DNA of 64,000 nt. Origin: Plantactinospora soyae (GTDB lineage: Bacteria; Actinomycetota; Actinomycetes; Mycobacteriales; Micromonosporaceae). The notes below the pieces were generated by a model that worked only from the letters and a program-made list of their open reading frames with translations, searched no databases and was not told the DNA's origin. The position numbers were made by a program, and so were the translations under genes. The stretch is taken from positions 6,758,001 through 6,822,000 of the forward strand of contig NZ_JADBEB010000001.1 in the NCBI RefSeq assembly GCF_014874095.1, written 5' to 3'. Each line of letters begins with the position of its first letter. Within the stretch, counting starts at the first letter, position 1. This document shows, piece by piece, positions 48,017 to 56,299 of this stretch.

Positions 48017-48223
48017 ATGACGCATCCAGAATCCGGTCGTGACGAGGGCGAGCACCGCCGCCCCGAGCAGGTGCGACAGAACCGTGTCGAGCGGCGGCGC
48101 GCGAAGATCCGTGAGGAGATCGAGCGCAACCGCCGTGGCGAGTACAAGGTGCCCACCTGGGTGCTGACGGTGGCACTGGTGGTGGTCGTGGCCGGCTGGC
48201 TGGCCCTGGTGTTCCTGAGCTGA
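48017..48223 (+). CDS. Small C-terminally anchored membrane protein (68 aa)
   Basis: A 68-residue protein: a charged, helical, Arg/Glu-rich N-terminal 45 residues (RRRAKIREEIERNRRGEYK) followed by one hydrophobic helix (VPTWVLTVALVVVVAGWLAL). It is therefore a tail-anchored membrane protein with a cytoplasmic coil. I know similar small proteins next to pafA in actinomycetes but no function. A TATTCT box lies 10 bases before the ATG. A strong hairpin begins at the stop codon. Confidence 0.75.
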   Translation: MTHPESGRDEGEHRRPEQVRQNRVERRRAKIREEIERNRRGEYKVPTWVLTVALVVVVAGWLALVFLS

Positions 48224-48249
48224 CCCGTCGCCACGTCAGACGGGTCAGC
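48219..48249. terminator. Perfect 11-bp hairpin across the stop of the small membrane gene
   Basis: GCTGACCCGTC (48219-48229) pairs perfectly with 48239-48249 around a 9-base loop; the TGA at 48221-48223 lies within the left arm. It stands between convergent genes. Confidence 0.8.
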
Positions 48250-48265
48250 CGGGGCAGAGCCGGCG

Positions 48266-48345
48266 GCGTGCGGGTCGAATCCGGGCAGCGCACGCTGGCG
48301 GCGTGCCGGTCGAACCCGGTCAGCGCAGGCTGGCCGCGTGCCGGC
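48266..48345. repeat. 35-bp tandem repeat overlapping the 3' end of the DUF3866 gene
   Basis: Two imperfect copies (48266-48300 and 48301-48335) of a 35-base unit, plus the start of a third, differ at about six positions. The second copy contains the stop codon and last codons of the DUF3866 gene; in the first copy the corresponding TCA is GCA. Looks like a local duplication beyond the gene end. Confidence 0.65.
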
Positions 48346-49402
48346 CGGCCGCGGCGGCGGTGAGGAAGTACGCGTGGTCGGCGTCCAGGCCGCGGCCCAT
48401 CGTGGAGAGCGGGACCGGGGTGGCCCGCAGCGCCTCGTCGAGCCCGTCCACGGCCACCCGGAGGACGCGGTGCCGCTCGGCCAGCGGGACGAGTGCCGCC
48501 TCCACCTCGGCGGCCAGGTCCGGTGGCAGTTCGGTCGGCAGCACCAGGTCGGCGGGAGCCAGCGCGACCCGGCCGTACGCGGTGACGCTGTGGTGCGAGA
48601 GGCCACGGTGCCGGGGGCGGGGGTCGGCGCCGGAGATCCGCAGCGAACCCACCGGATGACCGCCCAGTACGGCGACGGCGTTGACCGCGTCACCGACCGC
48701 GACCCCGGAGAAGCCCCACCGGGTGCCGGTCCCCAGGTTGCCCGGACCCTGCGCGACGATCGCCACCTCGGCGTCGAGCACGTGCCGGGCGGCGAGCAGG
48801 CCGCTGTGCAGGTTGGTGGCCTCCAGGTCGCCGCCGAACGCCTGGCCGACGGTCACCGTGCCGGCGAGTTCGGTGCGCAGCCCGTGCAGGGTCCGGGAGA
48901 ACCAGGCCGGCAGGGCGCCGCCGTCGGTCATCAGGTAGGCGATCCGGATTCCGGGCGCGTCGGCCCGGATCCCGGCGACGATCGCCGGCAGCGCGGAGTG
49001 CAGGTCGGCGGTGACCACCGGCAGCCCGTCGAGGCCGTCGGCGTCGGCCAGCGCCGCCCGGTGCGGTGAGGCCTCCTCGTCGACGCCGAGCACGATCGGT
49101 TGCAGCGGCGTGTAACGGGCCTTGACCAGGTGCCCACCGTCGCGGGTGTGGCCGTTGTCGGGCGGGTCGGCCGGCAGCCGGTCCGGCAGGGCCACCACCA
49201 GGGCGTACCCGCCGGTGCCGAGCCCCATCACCAGCGCGCCCACGTTGAGCAGCACCCGGTCGCCCGGCTCCGGCGTGCCGACCAGTTCCGGGTACGCCAG
49301 CGCCCGGACGACGACGCCGTCGCTCTGCCGGACGTCGAGTTCGACCGCACCGCCCCAGTGCCGCCGGAGCGTCGTGACCGTGCCGGACCGCCATCGCACC
49401 AT
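48320..49402 (-). CDS. DUF3866 family protein
   Basis: A 360-residue protein matching DUF3866, an actinobacterial/Firmicute family with no established activity. It begins MVRWRSGTVTTL and has a beta-rich N-terminal half (DRVLLNVGALVMGLGTGG), a Rossmann-like central block (GIRIAYLMTDGGALPAWFS), and the family's RHRGLSHHSVTAYGRVALAP with paired His. The ATG at 49402 follows TACCCT by 7 bases. No signal peptide. The gene lies next to pafA in other actinomycetes as well. Confidence 0.9.
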   Translation of the reverse strand: MVRWRSGTVTTLRRHWGGAVELDVRQSDGVVVRALAYPELVGTPEPGDRVLLNVGALVMGLGTGGYALVVALPDRLPADPPDNGHTRDGGHLVKARYTPLQPIVLGVDEEASPHRAALADADGLDGLPVVTADLHSALPAIVAGIRADAPGIRIAYLMTDGGALPAWFSRTLHGLRTELAGTVTVGQAFGGDLEATNLHSGLLAARHVLDAEVAIVAQGPGNLGTGTRWGFSGVAVGDAVNAVAVLGGHPVGSLRISGADPRPRHRGLSHHSVTAYGRVALAPADLVLPTELPPDLAAEVEAALVPLAERHRVLRVAVDGLDEALRATPVPLSTMGRGLDADHAYFLTAAAAGRHAASLR

Positions 49403-49458
49403 GGCCGGCAGGGTAGTCGGCGGCCGTCCGGGCGCCATCGTCCGGCCCCGTCCGGCAG

Positions 49459-50391
49459 CTACGGCTGACGGGTCCGGGTGGGGTCGAGGAAGACGTACCG
49501 GATGTTCGGGTAGCGGGCGACGAGTTGCCGCTCGGCCTGGTCGGCGCCCGCCTCGATCTCCGCCCCGGTCGCCTCGTCCCGGAAGTCGACCTTGGCGGCG
49601 ACGAGGATGTCGTCCGGGCCGAGGTGCATGGTCAGCAGCGTGTCGACCCGGTCCACCATCGGCAGCGAGGAGAGTTCGCGGTAGATCCCCGTGTACATCT
49701 GCGGCGGTACCGCCCGCCCGACCAGCAGCGAGATGTTGCTGCGGGCCAGGATGGCGGCGACGACCAGGAGCAGGAGGCCGATCACGATCGAGGCCAGCCC
49801 GTCCCAGAGTTCGTCGCCGGTGAGCTGGGCCAGGCCGAGACCGGCGGCGGCGACCGAGATGCCGATCAGCGCGGCGGTGTCCTCCAGGAACACCGCCTTG
49901 ATCGTGGTGTCCGCGGTGTGCCGCAGGAACCGGGCGGGGGTGATGTTCCGCTTTCGGGAGGCCCGGAGGATCTGCCGGACGGCCCGGGCCAGCGAGACCG
50001 ACTCGATTCCGAACGAGATCGCCAGTACGACGTACGAGATCAGGTACTCCCCGCTGTGCACCCCGCTCCGTACGGTGTTGATCCCGTGCGTGATCGAGAA
50101 GCCGGCGCCAACCACGAAGGTGAAGATCGCGGCGATGAACGCCCAGACGTAGCTCTCCTTGCCGTACCCGAACGGGTGCTCCGGGTCGGCGGGCCGGGCG
50201 CCCCGGCGCAGCGCGGTGAACAGCAGCACCTCGGTGGTGGTGTCGGCGACCGAGTGGGCGCCCTCGGAGAGCATCGCGGCGGAGCCGGAGATGGTTCCGG
50301 CCACCACCTTGGCCACGGCGATCGCGAGGTTGGCCAGCCCGGCCACCACCACCGTGCCGAGGCTTTCCGAGGTGCCGTCCCGTTCCGCCAT
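49459..50391 (-). CDS. Cation diffusion facilitator family transporter
   Basis: A 310-residue membrane exporter of divalent metal ions (Zn, Co, Fe or Mn) in exchange for protons. Six TM helices; metal-site residues are visible in SEGAHSVADTTTE (TM2, HxxxD) and FLEDTAALIG (TM5), where the first ligand position is Glu-Asp rather than His. The C-terminal cytoplasmic domain begins at about 215 (LLVGRAVPPQMYTG). The ATG lies 6 bases after TAGGCT (leaderless). Metal specificity cannot be set from sequence. Confidence 0.94.
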   Translation of the reverse strand: MAERDGTSESLGTVVVAGLANLAIAVAKVVAGTISGSAAMLSEGAHSVADTTTEVLLFTALRRGARPADPEHPFGYGKESYVWAFIAAIFTFVVGAGFSITHGINTVRSGVHSGEYLISYVVLAISFGIESVSLARAVRQILRASRKRNITPARFLRHTADTTIKAVFLEDTAALIGISVAAAGLGLAQLTGDELWDGLASIVIGLLLLVVAAILARSNISLLVGRAVPPQMYTGIYRELSSLPMVDRVDTLLTMHLGPDDILVAAKVDFRDEATGAEIEAGADQAERQLVARYPNIRYVFLDPTRTRQP

Positions 50392-50490
50392 GGCGCCAGC
50401 CTATGAGCCGGCCGGCGGTCGCACCGTCGGACCGGCCGGGACTCCGCGCGGGTACCCGCGTTGTGATCCGACACTGCTAGCGTCTGTGTC

Positions 50491-51492
50491 GTGTCGCGGA
50501 CCCGTACCGAACGCCTGGTCAACCTGGTGATCTGCCTGCTGTCCACGCGACGGTTCCTGACCGCCGCGCAGATCGCCGCGACCGTACCCGGCTATGAGCA
50601 TGATCCGGACGACCCTCGGGACCACGAGGCGTTCCAGCGCAAGTTCGAGCGCGACAAGGCCGAGTTGCGCGAGCTGGGGGTGCCGCTGGAGACCGGCACG
50701 GCCAGCGCGTTCGACACCGAGCCGGGCTACCGGATCGCACACCGCGAGTACGCGTTGCCCGACATTCCGCTGGAACCCGACGAGGCGGCGGCGGTGGGCA
50801 TCGCCGCCCGGCTCTGGCGGCACGCCGGGCTGGCCGCCGCGGCCTCCTCCGGGCTGGCCAAGCTGCGCGCCGCCGGCATCGACGTCGACCCGCAGGCCAC
50901 CCTCGGGATGGAGCCCGTGGTCACCGTCGACCCGGCGTTCGCGCCGCTGACCTCCGCGGCCCGGGACCGCCGCACGGTCACCTTCGAGTACCGGGTGCCC
51001 GAGGGCGACGCCCCGACCAGCCGGCGGCTGCAACCCTGGGGCGTGGTCTGCTGGCGCGGCCGGTGGTACGTGGTCGGTCATGATCTCGACCGGGCGGCGG
51101 CCCGATGCTTCCGGCTGTCCCGGATCGTCGGCGGCGCGGTCCGGCTGCTCGGCAAGGCGAACGCCTTCGAGCCGCCGGTGGGCGTCGACCTGATCAGTCA
51201 CGTCGCCCGGTTCTCCGGTCCGGTCGAACGGTCCGGTCGGGCCACCGTGCTGGTCCGCCCCGGTCGCGCGGCCGGGCTGCGCCGGTGGGCCCGGGAGGTG
51301 ACCAGCGGACCGGACGGCGACCGGCTGGTGCTGCCGTACGCCGACGCCGAGTCACTGGCCAGTAGGCTCGTGGGCTACGGTCCCGATGTGCGGGTGGTCG
51401 ACCCGCCGGAGATCCGGGACGCCGTCATCCAGCGGCTGAAGGAGATCGCCGCCCGGCACGACGACGTGGTCGTGGCGCGGACGTCGGCGTAG
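50491..51492 (+). CDS. pafB: WYL-domain transcriptional activator PafB
   Basis: A 333-residue regulator that with PafC forms the PafBC activator of the RecA/LexA-independent DNA-damage response in actinobacteria. An N-terminal winged helix (SRTRTERLVNLVICLLSTRR, then ...FLTAAQIAATVPGY) is followed by a WYL domain (PWGVVCWRGRWYVVGHDLDR) and a C-terminal WCX extension. WYL domains bind nucleic acid or nucleotide ligands. The GTG is 7 bases after TAGCGT. pafC follows after 52 bases. Despite the name, a direct role in pupylation has not been shown. Confidence 0.94.
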   Translation: MSRTRTERLVNLVICLLSTRRFLTAAQIAATVPGYEHDPDDPRDHEAFQRKFERDKAELRELGVPLETGTASAFDTEPGYRIAHREYALPDIPLEPDEAAAVGIAARLWRHAGLAAAASSGLAKLRAAGIDVDPQATLGMEPVVTVDPAFAPLTSAARDRRTVTFEYRVPEGDAPTSRRLQPWGVVCWRGRWYVVGHDLDRAAARCFRLSRIVGGAVRLLGKANAFEPPVGVDLISHVARFSGPVERSGRATVLVRPGRAAGLRRWAREVTSGPDGDRLVLPYADAESLASRLVGYGPDVRVVDPPEIRDAVIQRLKEIAARHDDVVVARTSA

Positions 51493-51544
51493 ACGCGTGG
51501 AGCAGGGTGGGTGCCCTGGTGACTGACCAGAGGGAGGAGCCGGC

Positions 51545-52666
51545 GTGACTCGTCCGGCGCAACGGTCCGGCGGTGCGCGGGCCTCGGCCGACCGGCTGGC
51601 CCGACTGCTCAACCTGGTGCCCTACCTGCTGGCCCGGCCCGGCATCGAGCTGGCCGAGGCCGCCGCCGACCTCGGGGTGACCGAACGGCAACTGCGGGAG
51701 GACCTGGAGCTGCTCTGGGTCTGCGGGCTGCCCGGGTACGGCCCCGGCGACCTGATCGACATGGCGTTCGACGGTGACCGGGTGACCATCACCTACGACG
51801 CCGGCATCGACCGCCCGCTGCGGCTCACCCCGGACGAGGCACTCGCGCTGGTGGTCGCGCTGCGGATGCTCGCCGAGACCCCGGGGATGGCGAACCGGGA
51901 CGCGATCGAGCGCGCCCTGGCCAAGATCGAGAACGCGGCCGGCGAACTCGCCGGCGCCCCGGTCGCGGTACGGATGCCCGGGGACGGCGATCGGGTGGAG
52001 GCACTGCGGGGTGCGGTGCAGCGTCGACGGGCGCTCCGGATCACGTACTACACCGCGGCCCGGGACGAGACGACCGAGCGCACCATCGACCCGATCCGGG
52101 TGCTGACGGTCGGCGGCCTGGCGTACGTCGAGGCCTGGTGCCGCCGGGCGGAGTCCGTACGGATGTTCCGGGCCGACCGGATCGACGCCCTCGTGGAACT
52201 CGACGAGCCGGCCGTGGCGCCGCCCCAGGCCCGGCTGCACGACCTGAGCGGCGGCGGCATCTTCCAGCCCTCCGCCGAACTGCCGCTGGTGACCCTTCGG
52301 GTGGGCCGGGGCGGGCGGTGGATCACCGAGTACTACCCGTGTGAGCGGGTCGAACCCGGCGACGGGGCGGCCGACGGGGCCGGGCGGGAGTGGCTGGTCT
52401 CGTTGCGGGTGACCGATCTGGACTGGGCCCGCCGATTCGTGCTCGGCCTCGGGCCGGACGTCACGGTGGTCTCGCCGCCGGAACTCGCCGAGCAGGTACG
52501 CGACCAGGCCGCGGCGGCGCTCGACGCGTACGCCACGCTGCCCGCCGAGCCCGGACCGGCATCCGTCGGTGCGCTGCCGGGCGTCGACGCGGTGGCGGTC
52601 GGGCCGGTGTCGGGCTCCCGGTCGACCCGGAGCGCCGATCCGGCGGCCGCGGCCGGTAGCCACTAG
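51545..52666 (+). CDS. pafC: WYL-domain transcriptional activator PafC
   Basis: A 373-residue partner of PafB with the same layout: N-terminal HTH (SADRLARLLNLVPYLLARPG, TERQLREDLELLWVCGLPGY), central WYL domain (DPIRVLTVGGLAYVEAWCRRAESVRMFRADRI) and WCX domain. The conserved Tyr/Trp of WYL is replaced by AYVEAWC here, as in other PafC proteins. The C-terminal 45 residues are a low-complexity tail. A GGAGGAGCC ribosome site precedes the GTG. It acts as a heterodimer with PafB on damage-responsive promoters. Confidence 0.93.
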   Translation: MTRPAQRSGGARASADRLARLLNLVPYLLARPGIELAEAAADLGVTERQLREDLELLWVCGLPGYGPGDLIDMAFDGDRVTITYDAGIDRPLRLTPDEALALVVALRMLAETPGMANRDAIERALAKIENAAGELAGAPVAVRMPGDGDRVEALRGAVQRRRALRITYYTAARDETTERTIDPIRVLTVGGLAYVEAWCRRAESVRMFRADRIDALVELDEPAVAPPQARLHDLSGGGIFQPSAELPLVTLRVGRGGRWITEYYPCERVEPGDGAADGAGREWLVSLRVTDLDWARRFVLGLGPDVTVVSPPELAEQVRDQAAAALDAYATLPAEPGPASVGALPGVDAVAVGPVSGSRSTRSADPAAAAGSH

Positions 52667-52676
52667 GCTGACCGGC

Positions 52677-52931
52677 GTGGTGAAGTGGATCGTGCTCGGG
52701 GTCGTCCTGGTCGGGCTTTTGGTGCTCGGGTTGGCGATTCGTCGGGTGCTCAGCCGGCTTCCGCGCCTGCAACGGGCCGCGTTGGCGTTGCAGCAACGGC
52801 AGGAGCAGGCGGAGGATCTGCAACGCGTCGCGTTCGCCGTGCAGGACCGGGCGGAGGCGCTGCAGCAGCAGGTCGACACCATGCAGCGGCACGTCACCCT
52901 GATCAAGGCCAAGCGCGGCGAGACCCCGTAG
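52677..52931 (+). CDS. Small membrane protein with coiled coil (84 aa)
   Basis: An 84-residue protein: an N-terminal membrane helix ([18 protein letters not shown]) and a Gln/Glu/Leu-rich coiled coil to the end ([18 protein letters not shown]). GTG start lies 7 bases after TAGGCT (52664-52669), a leaderless arrangement. It sits between pafC and tatA in this window. Size and topology recall TatB, with an N-terminal helix and an amphipathic coil, but I see no TatB motif, so I do not assign it. Confidence 0.7.
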   Translation: MVKWIVLGVVLVGLLVLGLAIRRVLSRLPRLQRAALALQQRQEQAEDLQRVAFAVQDRAEALQQQVDTMQRHVTLIKAKRGETP

Positions 52932-53125
52932 TCCCGCTCGGGCGGCGTGACCGGTCGTTTCCGCCGGGCGGTGTCGTTCCCCGGTTGACGGGATGCCCGA
53001 CGTTGGTCAAGACTTCACCCTCCGGGTCGCAATGTCATCAGCCTGGCGGGTGGCAGTCCCGCCCGACACACGTACGATGGGCCCAGAACACCCCTTTGCT
53101 GGACGAACATCGAACTGGAGCTTCC

Positions 53126-53422
53126 ATGGGCGCCCTTAAGCCGTGGCACATCTTCGTACTCGTTGCTGTGCTGGTCCTGCTGTTCGGCGCGAAGCGGCTT
53201 CCCGACGCGGCCCGCTCGCTCGGCCGTTCGCTGCGGATCATCAAGGCCGAGACCAAGAGCCTCGCGGACGACGACAAGGACCTGGCCGAGAAGGCCGACG
53301 CCCAGGCCGGCCGGCAGCCGCTGCCTGGGGACTCGACGGTCCAGCCGAGCAGCGTCCACCAGCCCGGCTACCAGCCACCCGCCGCGCCGGTGAACGACCC
53401 GCAGCGCGTGCGCGACAACTGA
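53126..53422 (+). CDS. tatA: Sec-independent translocase TatA
   Basis: A 98-residue component of the twin-arginine export channel: a short N-terminal membrane helix ([26 protein letters not shown]), with the FGAKRLP hinge, amphipathic helix, and a disordered Pro/Gln-rich tail. TatA multimers form the pore. The gene pairs with tatC 16 bases downstream. A TACGAT box about 49 bases upstream suggests a leadered promoter. Confidence 0.96.
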   Translation: MGALKPWHIFVLVAVLVLLFGAKRLPDAARSLGRSLRIIKAETKSLADDDKDLAEKADAQAGRQPLPGDSTVQPSSVHQPGYQPPAAPVNDPQRVRDN

Positions 53423-53437
53423 CCGGGGCTCGCTACC

Positions 53438-54385
53438 GTGGCCTTCGCTCTGCGCCGGCGCGGTCCGAACAAGTTCGAGCGGGCCTCCGACGGCTCGATG
53501 ACTCTCATCGAGCACGTGCGGGAGCTGCGTAACCGACTGTTCTGGGCCTCGGTGGGCATCCTGGTCGGCTTCGGCCTCGGCCTCTGGCTGGCTCGTCGGG
53601 TCCGTGGCCTGTTGCAGCAGCCGTACTGCGACCTGCCCGGCTCGACGGTGAACGGCAAGTGCCAGTTCACCCAGCTCGGTCCGGCGGACGTGCTCCTGCT
53701 CGACCTCAAGATCGCGCTCTGGGTCGGGCTCATCATCGCGGCGCCGATCTGGCTCTACCAGCTCTGGGCGTTCATCGCACCGGGCCTGCACCGGCACGAG
53801 CGGAAGTACGCCTACATCTTCACCGCGTTGGCGGCGCCGTTGTTCATCGCCGGCGCCGTGCTGGCGTTCTTCGTGGTGGCCAAGGGCCTGGAGTTCCTGG
53901 TCGGGCTGGCCGGCGAGGACGTCACCAACACCCTGGAGATCACCCGGTACATCTCCTTCGTCACCAACATGATCCTGATGTTCGGGGTGGCGTTCGAGTT
54001 CCCGCTGATCGTGCTGATGCTCAACTTCGTCGGTATCGCCAGTGGTCGGCGGTTGCTCAGCTGGTGGCGGGTCGCCGTCTTCGTGTTCTTCCTCTTCTCG
54101 GCGATCGTGACGCCCACCCCGGACCCGTTCGGCATGACCGCGCTGGCCCTCTGCCTCTGCGTGCTCTACTTCGCGGCGGTGGGGGTGGCGATGATCAACG
54201 ACCGACGGCGTGGCCGGGGCAAGGAGGTCTACGCCGGGCTGGACGACGACGAGGTCTCGCCACTGAACATCGAGCCGGAGCCGGTCACCGCCGGCGAGCG
54301 GGCCGATGCCGTCGGGCCGATCGAGACGCCGGGCTCCGTCGTGGCGCCGCAGCCGATCGACCGGCGCTACGACGACATGACCTGA
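53438..54385 (+). CDS. tatC: Sec-independent translocase TatC
   Basis: A 315-residue receptor of the Tat system that binds twin-arginine signal peptides. Six TM helices. Typical motifs are SMTLIEHVRELRNRLFWA at the N-terminus, the YQLWAFIAPGLHRHERKY loop, and the FGVAFEFPLIVLMLNFVG helix with Glu. The cytoplasmic tail (about 255-315) is acidic, longer than in E. coli, as in other actinomycetes. The start is GTG. It lies with tatA; no tatB is identified, unless the upstream coiled-coil gene plays that part. Confidence 0.96.
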   Translation: MAFALRRRGPNKFERASDGSMTLIEHVRELRNRLFWASVGILVGFGLGLWLARRVRGLLQQPYCDLPGSTVNGKCQFTQLGPADVLLLDLKIALWVGLIIAAPIWLYQLWAFIAPGLHRHERKYAYIFTALAAPLFIAGAVLAFFVVAKGLEFLVGLAGEDVTNTLEITRYISFVTNMILMFGVAFEFPLIVLMLNFVGIASGRRLLSWWRVAVFVFFLFSAIVTPTPDPFGMTALALCLCVLYFAAVGVAMINDRRRGRGKEVYAGLDDDEVSPLNIEPEPVTAGERADAVGPIETPGSVVAPQPIDRRYDDMT

Positions 54386-54434
54386 CCGGATCGGACCTGT
54401 CGGATCGGTCACGGCCAGCGGTACGGTGCTGGCC

Positions 54435-55373
54435 GTGACCGTGAACGATCATCTCCCCGGGCCCGCCGGCCCGCTGCCGGACGGCCGGGTGGCCGTGCTG
54501 GCCAATCCGACGGCCGGGCGGGGGCGGTACCGGGGACTGCTGCCGGCCGTACTGGATCGGCTCGGCGCGGCCGGGCGGCCGGTGGATCTGCTCGACGCCG
54601 GATCCGCCACCCGGGCCGGTGCGGCCTGCCGTGCGGCGGTCGCCGACGGCGCCGCCGCCCTGGTCACGGTCGGCGGCGACGGCACCGTGCACCTGGCGCT
54701 CCAGGCGGTCGCCGGCACCGACGTCGGCTTCGGTCCGGTGCCGGCCGGTACCGGGAACGACTTCGCGGTCGGCACCGGATTCCCGGTCGATCCGCTCGCG
54801 GCGGCCGACGTGATCGTCGCCGCGCTGGCCGCGGGCCGGACCCGCCCGGCGGACCTGGCCCGGATGACCGGGCCGGACGGGGCGCTCCGGTGGTACGGCG
54901 CGGTGCTGGCCGCCGGCTTCGACGCGCTCGTCAACGAGCGGGCCAACCGGATGTCCTGGCCGAGGGGACGGCGCCGCTACGACCTCGCCATCCTGGTCGA
55001 ACTGGCCCGGCTCCGGCCCCGGCACTACACGCTGCGGCTGGACGGGGTGCCCCAGGAGCTGGAGGCGGTGCTGGTCGCGGTGGGGAACTGCCCGAGCTAC
55101 GGCGGAGGAATGCGGATCTGCCCGGCGGCCGACCCGACCGACGGGCTGCTCGACGTGGTGTACGCCGGACCGGTCGGCCGGGCCACCCTGACCCGGATCA
55201 AGCCACGGGTCTACCGGGGCACCCACCTCGACCATCCGATGGTGCACAGCGCCCGGGCCCGGACGGTCGAACTCGTCGCCGAGGACATCGTCGGGTACGC
55301 GGACGGCGAACGGGCCCTGCCGCTGCCGGTGACCGTGACCGCCGTTCCCGCGGCCGTACGCCTGCTGCGCTGA
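54435..55373 (+). CDS. Diacylglycerol/lipid kinase (YegS/BmrU family)
   Basis: A 312-residue DAGK-catalytic-domain protein. Motifs are VLANPTAGRGR, LVTVGGDGTVHLALQAVAGT (GGDGT) and GPVPAGTGNDFA. It likely phosphorylates diacylglycerol or a related lipid for phospholipid turnover. The GTG at 54435 is chosen because a TACGGT box lies 7 bases upstream; a GTG three codons further upstream is less likely. It is convergent with the HAD hydrolase gene. Confidence 0.92.
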   Translation: MTVNDHLPGPAGPLPDGRVAVLANPTAGRGRYRGLLPAVLDRLGAAGRPVDLLDAGSATRAGAACRAAVADGAAALVTVGGDGTVHLALQAVAGTDVGFGPVPAGTGNDFAVGTGFPVDPLAAADVIVAALAAGRTRPADLARMTGPDGALRWYGAVLAAGFDALVNERANRMSWPRGRRRYDLAILVELARLRPRHYTLRLDGVPQELEAVLVAVGNCPSYGGGMRICPAADPTDGLLDVVYAGPVGRATLTRIKPRVYRGTHLDHPMVHSARARTVELVAEDIVGYADGERALPLPVTVTAVPAAVRLLR

Positions 55374-55436
55374 CACCGCCGCGCCCTCGGGCCGCCTGCC
55401 GGCGCTGGCCCCGCTCGGCGGTGCGGGGCGGCCCGG

Positions 55437-56213
55437 TCAGCGGCCCTCGGCGACCGCCAGGTCGAGCGCGGCGGCGAGCCCGTTCGCCCGGCCCGCCTCG
55501 GCCGCCGGCAGCACCAGCGCGGAACATCCGGCCCGGACCGCCCCGGCGTCGGCCGGGGTGTCGCCGACCATCAGGGTCCGTTCCGGGTCGACACCCAGCA
55601 TTCCGCAGGCCCGCAGGAAGATCGCCGGGTCGGGTTTACAGCGCCCCACCTCGTACGACAGGACGAACGCGTCGACCAGTTCGGTGAGTTCCCACGCGTC
55701 GAAGTGCGGCCGGAGGTCGAATCCGATGTTGCTCACCACCGCGACCGGAACACCCGCCTTCCGCAGGGCGCGCAGGGTGGCCGCGGTGTCCGCGTACGGG
55801 AGCCAGCCGACGGGGGACAGGAGCCGCTCATAGAGGGCCTCGGCGAGCCCGTCCACCCCGGTGTCGACGGTCGAGGCCAGCCCGACGTAGGCGGCCCGGT
55901 GGGAGGGCCCGTACAGGTCCCGGTCCGCCCACACCTCGGCCAGGTGCGGCGGCACCCGGGCGGGTAGCGGCCCACCGGCGCGGCCGGCCATCACCAGCCG
56001 GTCGGCCAGCGCGGTCGCGCGAGGGCGCTCCAGTGTCGTTCCGCACTCGGCGGCGGCGGCCAGTACCCAGGCGACCGGGTCCTCCACCTGGGCGAGAGTG
56101 CCATGGAAGTCGAATAGCACCGCGTCGACCGGCCGGCGGGGCGGCTGTTCGGAGGCGGAGTGGGAGGTTCCGCTCGACGTACGGGGCATGGGCGGTTCGG
56201 CATGATCCGGCAC
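55437..56213 (-). CDS. HAD-superfamily hydrolase
   Basis: A 258-residue HAD phosphatase with all four motifs: FDFHGTL (motif I), VVSNIGFD (II), CKPDPAIFL (III) and MVGDTPADAGA (IV). The cap domain lies at about 60-145. The substrate is probably a small phospho-compound. GTG at 56213 is the start because TAGGGT sits 7 bases upstream; ATG at 56189 is the conservative alternative. It is divergent from the helY gene. Confidence 0.88.
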   Translation of the reverse strand: MPDHAEPPMPRTSSGTSHSASEQPPRRPVDAVLFDFHGTLAQVEDPVAWVLAAAAECGTTLERPRATALADRLVMAGRAGGPLPARVPPHLAEVWADRDLYGPSHRAAYVGLASTVDTGVDGLAEALYERLLSPVGWLPYADTAATLRALRKAGVPVAVVSNIGFDLRPHFDAWELTELVDAFVLSYEVGRCKPDPAIFLRACGMLGVDPERTLMVGDTPADAGAVRAGCSALVLPAAEAGRANGLAAALDLAVAEGR

Positions 56214-56299
56214 GTCGTGCACCCTACCGAGCGGCTCCACCGGGGCCGCTGTATGGCCTGCCGGGGTACGACCTCGCACTACGCATTAATCTTGGTGTC

